Source: JAFGTP01 sp964498725 (GTDB lineage Bacteria > Fidelibacterota > UBA2242 > JAFGTP01). From it: a DNA stretch of 29,215 nt. The stretch is taken from contig CAZCHS010000029.1 of the NCBI GenBank assembly GCA_964498725.1, positions 1-29,215 on the forward strand, written 5' to 3'. Positions 23,656-29,215 of this stretch are shown here, piece after piece. Position 1 is the stretch's first letter. Each line of letters begins with the position of its first letter. A program made the position numbers and the translations under genes. The notes below the pieces were generated by a model that was not told where the DNA came from, did no database searches, and saw nothing but the letters and a program-made list of their open reading frames with translations.

Positions 23656-23930
23656 TTTTTATCTCCGAGATATTTTTTGGTAAATTGTCTGCTAGGTATT
23701 ATTGTTTTAAGAAATCTTTCATTATTTTGTTCAACAAATGGAACGATATGAACATAGTTATTAATATTTACAACAAGTATTTTTTGATGGTCATAATTTT
23801 TATTATTGGGATGCTTAATAATATCAATTAAGTCACCCTTTTCAACATGCATTACTATTTGTTCAAAACTTACATTTCGAGTTTTTTTCAATATAGTATT
23901 TTTTTCTTTATTCCATTTATAAAATATCAT
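23652..23930 (-). CDS. BrnT-like toxin
   Basis: A 92-residue basic protein that opens MIFYKWNKEKNTILKKTRNVSFEQI, the BrnT-style pattern (FEWDxxKxxxNxxKHGVSFE). It continues with a strand-rich region KILVVNINNYVHIVPFV and ends RFLKTIIPSRQFTKKYLG. BrnT toxins are RNase-fold mRNA interferases; catalysis here is inferred from family. It is the first gene of a two-gene cassette with the antitoxin. I see no Shine-Dalgarno before the ATG, which has AT-rich upstream sequence. The pair sits between metabolic genes inside a block bounded by inverted repeats. Confidence 0.78.
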   Translation of the reverse strand: MIFYKWNKEKNTILKKTRNVSFEQIVMHVEKGDLIDIIKHPNNKNYDHQKILVVNINNYVHIVPFVEQNNERFLKTIIPSRQFTKKYLGDKK

Positions 23931-24020
23931 AGATTAAATATATGACACTGTGTGCCTTTAGTCAACATCTTAAAAATTAATTTAGTCATCTGCTGAACAA
24001 AAACGATATTCTAAATCATT

Positions 24021-25232
24021 CTATCGAGATAGACTTGAAAGGTCTTGGAGTCCTTCTTCAAACCGCCGCATCCCTTCCTGTAAATTCTCCAAACTGTTGG
24101 CATAGGAAAAGCGCAGGCAGGTATCGACGCCAAAAGCGGAACCGGGAACCACAGCGATCTGTTTGTTTTCCAGCAGCCAGGTACAGAGTTCCACATCGGT
24201 TGTTAATCCTTTGGTATTGGTTTCAAGATAATGGGAAATATCGGGAAAACAGTAAAAAGCGCCCCGGGGTTCCAGGCAGGTGATATGGTCAATTTTATTA
24301 AGCGCTTTCGTCATGTAATTTTTCCGTTCCTCAAAAGCCAGGCGCATTTTTTCCAGGCTACCGTCATCGATGGTGAGCGCAGCAATGGCGGCTTTCTGAG
24401 TGATGGAATTGATGCATGACGCTGTGTGGCTTTGAATTTTTACCGATTTTTCAATAATATCCTCTGGCCCTACCGCGTAGCCCAGCCGCCAGCCGGTCAT
24501 GGCATAGGCTTTGGAAACACCATTGATGATCACGGTCAGGTCTTTGGCTTTGGGCGAAGTTTCAGCGATGGAGTAATGCTTGGCATCGCCGTAAACCAGT
24601 TTTTCATATATTTCATCGGAAATAACAATAATATTGTGTTTCACGCAAACATCGGCGATTTCCGCCAGCTCGGCCCGGGTGTAGATCATGCCGGATGGAT
24701 TCGAGGGGGAATTCAGGATCAGGGCTTTGGCATTGGGTAATGAGTTTATCAATTTCTCCAATTTTTTAGCATTCACCTTAAAATTATCATCAGCAGAAGT
24801 TTCAAGATAAATTGACTCTCCGTCCGCCAATTCAACTTGCGAAGGATAACTCACCCAGTAGGGCGTGGGAATGATCACCTGGTCGCCGGGATTGCAAATA
24901 GCGGTGAGGACTGTGACAATCGCGGCTTTGGCGCCGGGCGTGACAATGATATTTTCCGGTTTGTAATCCAGGTGGTTGTCGATTTTCATCTTTTCCATAA
25001 TGGCGTTTTTCAATTCCGGAATTCCGGCGGATACAGTGTATTTGGTAAAGTTGTCGTCAATGGCCTGTTTGGCGGCCGTTTTAATGTGGTCCGGTGTGTT
25101 GAAGTCCGGTTCACCAACACCAAAATTGATAATGTCAAGGCCGGCGGCCATCATCTGTTTTGCTTTGCCAAACACCGCCAGGGTCGGCGAGGTTTTGATG
25201 GCTTTTGCTTTGTTTGATAATATCAGTGTCAT
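24021..25232 (-). CDS. Class I aminotransferase, aspartate aminotransferase type
   Basis: A 403-residue PLP enzyme. Visible elements are GVGEPDFNTPDHI near residue 38, PGAKAAI, PYWVSYP (Trp/Tyr stacking on PLP), NSPSNPSG near 175-181 (Asn178), SDEIYEKLVYG (Asp206, Tyr209), the Schiff-base Lys241 in SGVSKAYAMTGWRLGY-like sequence, and a C-terminal FRFSYA-type substrate Arg in CLRFSYANS. This is the subgroup Ig aspartate/prephenate aminotransferase pattern common in bacteria. It moves amino groups between aspartate and 2-oxoglutarate. I chose the ATG at 25232 over 25268 because AGGAG stands 8 bases before it and the family N-terminus (LSNKAKAIKTSPTL) follows at once. Confidence 0.92.
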   Translation of the reverse strand: MTLILSNKAKAIKTSPTLAVFGKAKQMMAAGLDIINFGVGEPDFNTPDHIKTAAKQAIDDNFTKYTVSAGIPELKNAIMEKMKIDNHLDYKPENIIVTPGAKAAIVTVLTAICNPGDQVIIPTPYWVSYPSQVELADGESIYLETSADDNFKVNAKKLEKLINSLPNAKALILNSPSNPSGMIYTRAELAEIADVCVKHNIIVISDEIYEKLVYGDAKHYSIAETSPKAKDLTVIINGVSKAYAMTGWRLGYAVGPEDIIEKSVKIQSHTASCINSITQKAAIAALTIDDGSLEKMRLAFEERKNYMTKALNKIDHITCLEPRGAFYCFPDISHYLETNTKGLTTDVELCTWLLENKQIAVVPGSAFGVDTCLRFSYANSLENLQEGMRRFEEGLQDLSSLSR

Positions 25233-25334
25233 GTCCACTCCTGTACTTAATATTTTTATTGCCGTCAAAGTACTATTTTTAAAAAATTAAATCAAGAAAA
25301 TTTGTTTGTATCGGTGATGCTTGAATATTTTTTA

Positions 25335-25366
25335 GGACACGGATTAACAGAATTGCACGGATAAGA
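25335..25366 (+). repeat. Dispersed 32-bp repeat, right copy
   Basis: Matches the reverse complement of 22265-22296 at 31 of 32 positions. Together the copies form a 3.1-kb inverted-repeat frame around the dehydrogenase, toxin-antitoxin and aminotransferase genes. Confidence 0.8.
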
Positions 25367-25388
25367 GTGACGATGTAAAAAACTGTAG

Positions 25389-25408
25389 GCGACAATTCCA
25401 ATTGTCGC
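25389..25408. repeat. 20-bp perfect palindrome
   Basis: GCGACAATT and AATTGTCGC (9 bp each) flank a CC centre. It stands in gene-free DNA between the dispersed repeat and the tandem repeat array, so it is unlikely to be a terminator of the minus-strand aminotransferase gene, which reads away from it. Confidence 0.6.
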
Positions 25409-25470
25409 TTCGAATGAAAATCGCGCTGCATAATGGTGTGGAGTTGGTGAGACATGCATCTTGTACACGG

Positions 25471-25950
25471 ATTTTTACATGATAACACGGATAATGAATT
25501 TGTATTTGGAAATGGGTTTGTTCCTTAAAAATATATCCTGCTCGCGGATGATATAAATTTACGCGGATCGCTTTACTCCTTTCAAATGGTTGCAGACCTT
25601 TGAAATGGTGTTCCTGAAGAGAAGAATATTCTTGTACATAAATCTTCGTTTCACTTCGCTTTGCAGGCGGATTTTTACATGATAACACGGATAATTGATT
25701 TTTATTTGAGAATCGTTTTGTTTCTTAAAAATATATCCTGCTCGCGGATGATATAAATTTACGCGGATCGCTCTACTCCTTTCAAATGGTTCCCGATATT
25801 CATCGGGACAGGCTCACCTTTGAAATGGTGTTCATGAAAAGAAGAATAGTTTTGTACACAAATCTTCGTTTCACTTCGCTTTGCAGGCGGATCTTTGCAT
25901 GATGACACGGATAATGAATTTTTATTTGGGAATGGGTTTGTTTTTTTCTG
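25471..25950. repeat. Tandem array of 200/220-bp repeats
   Basis: The run starting ATTTTTACATGATAACACGG recurs at 25471 and 25671 and, slightly changed (ATCTTTGCATGATGACACGG), at 25891. So there are two full units, 200 and 220 bp, and a third that is cut short after about 60 bases. Within each unit are CGCGGATGATATAAATTTACGCGGATCG, a near-palindrome around CCTTTCAAATGGT/ACCTTTGAAATGG, and a CTTCGTTTCACTTCGCTTTG segment. The 20-base length difference lies entirely in the loop of that near-palindrome. Open frames here are short and repeat the array, so I see no gene in 25233-26131. Confidence 0.85.
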
Positions 25951-26131
25951 CATTATTCATAAAAAACTTTGATTTATTCCGGCAAAACCATAATTTACCT
26001 TCGGCACTGTTAAAAGAGGTGACCCTTTTTTGTTTAATCATAAAAATTTGCCACATTTTTTTAGGCTGTGTTCCGACGAGGACTGTAGCTGACGTGGCGG
26101 AGCATTGTCCGGTAATTCCGTCTACGCTGCG

Positions 26132-26231
26132 NNNNNNNNNNNNNNNNNNNNNNNNNNNNNNNNNNNNNNNNNNNNNNNNNNNNNNNNNNNNNNNNNNNNN
26201 NNNNNNNNNNNNNNNNNNNNNNNNNNNNNNN
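26132..26231. other. Assembly gap of 100 N with identical flanks
   Basis: Exactly 100 N. The 15 bases before it (26117-26131, TCCGTCTACGCTGCG) are the same as the 15 bases after it (26232-26246), so the two contig ends may simply overlap. Any reading frame drawn across it is not reliable. Confidence 0.97.
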
Positions 26232-26339
26232 TCCGTCTACGCTGCGTCGGGCAAGGAGGTTGAGAGTGGTGATGTTGTGGTAGCTGTTCAGAGGATACAA
26301 TTATTCAGCGGGTCAAGAATACCAATATTTTCATGAATA

Positions 26340-26648
26340 ATGCAGGGTAAGAAGCTATTACAAAAATATGGGGAAAAACTTATCTGTGTTAGATATTTAT
26401 ATTTACCTGATGAGAAAAAGCGAATGAAAACAGTTGAATTAATCGAAGAAATAGAAGATTGGGAACAAAAACCAAATAAAATTTCATGGAATAAAATTAT
26501 GCATCTGAAGGTTGCGTATGGGGAAACACATATTGACCGATTAATCAGAGCAGCCGGCGGTAAATGGAACAAGGAAAACTGGTACTGGGAGTTGGAGTAT
26601 CGTGAAGTTATATCTTTAGGACTTGAAAGTAGAATTATCCATGATTAA
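26340..26648 (+). CDS. Conserved small protein of unknown function
   Basis: A 102-residue protein with an even mixture of charged and aromatic residues and no signal peptide. It reads MQGKKLLQKYGEKLICVRYLYLP at the start, then KTVELIEEIEDW, and ends with AAGGKWNKENWYWELEYREVISLGLESRI. I recognise this three-part pattern (CVRYxYD, KTVELI, KAAGGxWNxxxxxWxLxYxxVxxLGL) from short hypothetical proteins of many proteobacterial and related genomes, but no function is known to me. No clear ribosome site is seen. It opens the AT-rich right end of the window and is followed by a palindrome array. Confidence 0.75.
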   Translation: MQGKKLLQKYGEKLICVRYLYLPDEKKRMKTVELIEEIEDWEQKPNKISWNKIMHLKVAYGETHIDRLIRAAGGKWNKENWYWELEYREVISLGLESRIIHD

Positions 26649-26708
26649 ATTGGATAGAATTAACAGTCTGGATATTATGGAATTACTTAAAAAAAATTAT
26701 ACAAAAAT

Positions 26709-26765
26709 CTTTCTACATGTAGAAAGACTTTCTATATTTAGAAAGTTGTTTCTGTATATAGAAAC
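26709..26765. repeat. Array of three palindromes about 20 bp apart
   Basis: Palindrome 1 (26709-26726, CTTTCTACATGTAGAAAG) is perfect; palindrome 2 (26727-26746) has 8-bp arms ACTTTCTA/TAGAAAGT and a 4-base centre; palindrome 3 (26748-26765, GTTTCTGTATATAGAAAC) has one mismatched pair. All share TTTCTA-N-TAGAAA-like arms, with centres 19 and 20 bases apart, and six T follow the third. Candidates are operators on one face of the helix or an RNA hairpin cluster ending in a weak terminator. The remaining gene-free DNA from 26772 to 27093 shows nothing but AT-rich sequence and a doubtful 37-codon frame. Confidence 0.75.
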
Positions 26766-27093
26766 TTTTTTGGCGAGAAAAATGTCGGTCAGTAATATGT
26801 TAGAGTAATAAAAGTAGGAAATGCATAAAAATTTAGAAAAAGTATTTAATATATTTTGTATTACAAAAATTAATTCATAAAATTGTTTTAGATACGAATG
26901 GAAAATCTTTATAAAGGGATAAAAAAATATAGGAATAAATTAAAAGATTACTTCCTAGATTTAGAACGGCTTTATAATTTAAAAATAGGAGGTGGGTATG
27001 TTCATGTTTAATAGTTCATAATAATTTTTTTTATTTTATTTGTGAAATGTAATTTGTTATTTCAATAAGTAAAAATTAAGAAAGGAGAATTCT

Positions 27094-27807
27094 TTGAAAA
27101 GGATAATTATACTCTATATAATAATTTTATCTAATATGTCATATTCTCAGAATATTAAAGAGAAATCATTCTTTAAAAATTTTGAAATATCTGTAGGAGG
27201 TAATTATACAGAGTTATATACAACTGAAAATAATGGTGGAATAGGTTATAATATAGGATTGTATAAAAGAAAAGAATTTATAAAAAAATGGAGGATTAAG
27301 TATGGTATAAATTTTACATCAAAACAATCAAAACAATATAATAAAACAATTCGTTCCGATATGATGAGTGGAGGGAATGTTTTATATTGGCAAGATATGG
27401 ATTGTAAATTTAATTTTCTCAATTTTAATCTATTTATAGAAATACCTGTCATCATATCTAAAGATGTGCAATTTTATTCATTCTTAGGTAGTGGACTTGA
27501 ATTATTTTTATTTGATCAAGTTAAATCAAAGTTATTAAAATTAAAAGAATATGAGTTGCTTGAGATATATGAAAATGGAATAGACAAATATGATTATTAT
27601 TATGGAGATAATTCTGCACCATATAAATTTTTAAATCGAATAAATAACACTGGTTTTTCCTTAGTAATAGGAACTGGTATTAAGTATGATAAACTTGATT
27701 TCAATATTTATTATGAAAAAAGTATTCATGACATTAATGATATTGGATCAATTGTATTTGAAGAAAGATACCATGCATTCAATTTTTCTATGGGAATAAC
27801 AATATAA
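27094..27807 (+). CDS. Outer-membrane beta-barrel-like secreted protein
   Basis: A 237-residue protein starting at TTG with a strong AAGGAG site six bases before it. The N-terminus is a signal peptide (MKRIIILYIIILSNMSYSQ, likely cut after SYS). The body shows alternating strands typical of the small outer-membrane beta-barrel families (PorT-like, OMP_b-brl): FEISVGGNYTELY, GIGYNIGLYKRKEF, WRIKYGINFTSKQ, NLFIEIPVIISKD, FYSFLGSGLELFLF, and it ends in YHAFNFSMGITI with a strand-like hydrophobic C-terminus. Codons are markedly AT-rich. It is followed after 14 bases by the beta-helix gene, probably an operon. Function not known. Confidence 0.75.
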   Translation: MKRIIILYIIILSNMSYSQNIKEKSFFKNFEISVGGNYTELYTTENNGGIGYNIGLYKRKEFIKKWRIKYGINFTSKQSKQYNKTIRSDMMSGGNVLYWQDMDCKFNFLNFNLFIEIPVIISKDVQFYSFLGSGLELFLFDQVKSKLLKLKEYELLEIYENGIDKYDYYYGDNSAPYKFLNRINNTGFSLVIGTGIKYDKLDFNIYYEKSIHDINDIGSIVFEERYHAFNFSMGITI

Positions 27808-27821
27808 AAAAGGAGTATAAA

Positions 27822-29215
27822 ATGAAGAAGTTTATTTATGTTTATCTATTAATTACAAGTATTATTACTATTTTATCAGCATCAAATCTTCCTGCATCTC
27901 GTATTGTAGATTGGGGGAATGCAGGATTATATTCAGATTCTCCTATTTATGCGGATAATATTATTACAATTGCAAATTCCGGATCAATAAAAGCAAATAT
28001 TGATGCTGCTATTGCACAAGCAAATGATTCAAGTGGCACAACAATCATATATTTTCCTGAAGGTGTTTATACAATTACAGGAACAATCCTTATTAACAAT
28101 GTTAAAAATTCAGGGATTATTTTTCAAGGAGATGGTCCAGATAAAACAATATTAAAATTTGATAATGTCGATAGAAATAATCATTGTTTTTATATTAGTG
28201 GTTGGTCAAATTCCGAAATATCCACAACATACAATTTGTTTAAAGGCAATAATCAAATTGATTGTGATGGTGGATCATTAACTACTGGGGACTGGATTGT
28301 GTTTTGTGAACCTGGATTTGATGATGATTATGGTAGTAGTAGTCCTTATATAGGTCAAGTTTCAAAAATTACTAACAACAATCCATCAAATAATGTTATT
28401 ACATTAAAAGATAATTTCTCCAAATACTATTCCGGGTCAAATAATATATGGGTTAAAAAAATTAACCCAACAATGAATATAGGTTTTGAAAATTTTAAAA
28501 TCAAAAGAACAAATCCATCCAATAATGATGGATCACGATGGAATAAGGTTGATATATCTGGTAAGACTTTCGGATTTGATAAATGTGTAAATTGCTGGAT
28601 AAAAGGTGTAGAGAGCTATAATTGTACGGGATATCACGTACATATTTATCAATCTTCACATATAGAAGTGAGTGGTTGTTATATTCATCATGCAACAAAT
28701 TATAACAGTTGGAACGGTTCAGGCTATGGTGTTGTATTAGGAAATCAAACAACAAATTGTTTGATTGAAAATAATATATTTAAAGAAACAAGGCATGCTA
28801 TGTTAGTAGGAACTGGAGCAAATTCTAATGTATTTGGATATAATTTCTCGTATGATAGTGAATGGGATTATCCTGGTTATCCTGGTGATATTAGATTGCA
28901 TGGTAGGTATCCATATGCAAATCTATTTGAAGGTAATTCCGTAAATTTAATATATGCAGATGATACACACGGTGATAATGGTTATTATAATACTTTTTTA
29001 AGAAATTATCAGAGAACAACTTCTTCAAATGGATCATATAATTTAAGATTAGAAAATACAAAATATTCAAACTGCATTGCAAATAAAATTGAAGGTGGGA
29101 TTAGTACAAGTAATTCTAATTATTTATATGATTTTTGTATTGCTGATTATACAGGACAAATTTTTACACATGGTGAATATTTTTTATCACCTAATAATCC
29201 AAATTGGAGATCATT
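27822..29215 (+). CDS. Secreted right-handed beta-helix (pectate lyase-like) protein, 3' partial
   Basis: An open frame of 464 codons from ATG 27822 to the window end with no stop, so it is truncated by the window. AAGGAG stands 7 bases before the ATG. The signal peptide is MKKFIYVYLLITSIITILSA. Near residue 58 the pattern IDAAIAQANDSSGTTIIYFPEG, then VYTITGTILINN, GIIFQGDGPDKTILKFD is the opening of pectate-lyase/GH28-related beta-helix proteins. Later turns such as FGFDKCVNCWIKGVESYN, VHIYQSSHIEVSGCYIHHA, VVLGNQTTNCLIENNIFKE are regular coils. The family includes polysaccharide lyases and surface adhesins; no catalytic residue can be assigned here. Base composition is much richer in A and T than in the left part of the window. 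Confidence 0.87.
   Translation, partial: MKKFIYVYLLITSIITILSASNLPASRIVDWGNAGLYSDSPIYADNIITIANSGSIKANIDAAIAQANDSSGTTIIYFPEGVYTITGTILINNVKNSGIIFQGDGPDKTILKFDNVDRNNHCFYISGWSNSEISTTYNLFKGNNQIDCDGGSLTTGDWIVFCEPGFDDDYGSSSPYIGQVSKITNNNPSNNVITLKDNFSKYYSGSNNIWVKKINPTMNIGFENFKIKRTNPSNNDGSRWNKVDISGKTFGFDKCVNCWIKGVESYNCTGYHVHIYQSSHIEVSGCYIHHATNYNSWNGSGYGVVLGNQTTNCLIENNIFKETRHAMLVGTGANSNVFGYNFSYDSEWDYPGYPGDIRLHGRYPYANLFEGNSVNLIYADDTHGDNGYYNTFLRNYQRTTSSNGSYNLRLENTKYSNCIANKIEGGISTSNSNYLYDFCIADYTGQIFTHGEYFLSPNNPNWRS

Noticed and set aside
25471..25950. Possible CRISPR array
   Set aside because: Units are 200 and 220 bp and similar over their whole length; there are no short repeats with unique spacers and no cas gene.
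25881..26336. A plus-strand frame crossing the second run of N
   Set aside because: It depends on unknown bases in the gap and starts within the repeat array; no conserved protein feature.
26623..26808. A 61-codon plus-strand frame starting at TTG and overlapping the small conserved gene
   Set aside because: It runs straight through the three palindromes, its codons simply translate them, and there is no ribosome site. Not reported as a gene.
26898..27011. A 37-codon plus-strand frame (MENLYKGIKKYRNKLKDYF...)
   Set aside because: Too short, no ribosome site, no recognisable family, in AT-rich DNA where such frames arise by chance.

Overview
The window reads as a scaffold from an uncultivated, Gram-negative-type bacterium, most likely from the Fibrobacterota-Chlorobiota-Bacteroidota neighbourhood (for example a Calditrichota-, KSB1- or Marinimicrobia-like lineage). 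The clues are a GldA/GldF/GldG-type ABC cassette with a DUF4340 protein, DUF4097 surface-type proteins, a propeller-AraC regulator, an outer-membrane beta-barrel protein, SfsA-DUF123, and a radical SAM - RNase G - L21 - L27 cluster. No rRNA or tRNA gene was found, so this placement is inference. Two runs of exactly 100 N (22137-22236, 26132-26231) are scaffold gaps.

Layout. 1-3986 (minus): a four-gene overlapping operon for an ABC-2 exporter-like complex (ATPase, permease, GldG-like auxiliary protein, short DUF4340 protein) ending in a terminator. 4238-6223 (minus): two tandem paralogous secreted DUF4097 proteins built of about 18-residue repeats. 6224-6721: intergenic DNA holding a hairpin and a 136-bp miniature transposable element with 15-bp terminal inverted repeats and an 8-bp target duplication, IS66-like by its ends. 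6722-8182 (minus): a membrane-anchored propeller-AraC regulator whose signal peptide seems to start at a non-canonical ATC. 8468-9826 (plus): a class-3-type aldehyde dehydrogenase. 9838-12123 (minus): a lipoprotein glycogen-debranching-like glucosidase. 12275-13504 (plus): a secreted VWA/PEGA-like protein. 13558-14034 (minus): a HEPN/AbiU2-like protein. 14309-15001 (plus): a methyltransferase.

15256-20069 (plus) is a conserved housekeeping block: a fused two-part radical SAM protein, RNase G, ribosomal proteins L21 and L27, and a strong intrinsic terminator. Then come a GAF/zinc-motif protein (20286-21014, plus) and, convergent with it, an SfsA-DUF123 protein (21016-22134, minus). After the first gap, 22308-25232 (minus) carries a D-2-hydroxyacid dehydrogenase, a BrnT-like toxin/antitoxin pair and an aspartate-type aminotransferase. 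This block is bracketed by a 32-bp dispersed repeat in inverted orientation.

25233-26339 has no convincing gene. It is filled with tandem 200- and 220-bp repeats, hairpins and the second gap, whose two flanks share the same 15 bases. 26340-29215 (plus) is visibly more AT-rich than the rest: a small conserved hypothetical protein, an array of three palindromes about 20 bp apart, an outer-membrane beta-barrel protein, and a secreted right-handed beta-helix protein that runs off the end. That composition change suggests an accessory or transferred segment.

The strongest unusual items are the IS66-like miniature element, the three-palindrome array, the ATC-started membrane regulator, the loop-variable tandem repeat, and the repeat-bounded block containing the toxin-antitoxin pair. 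I did not find a clear, wholly new multi-gene system.
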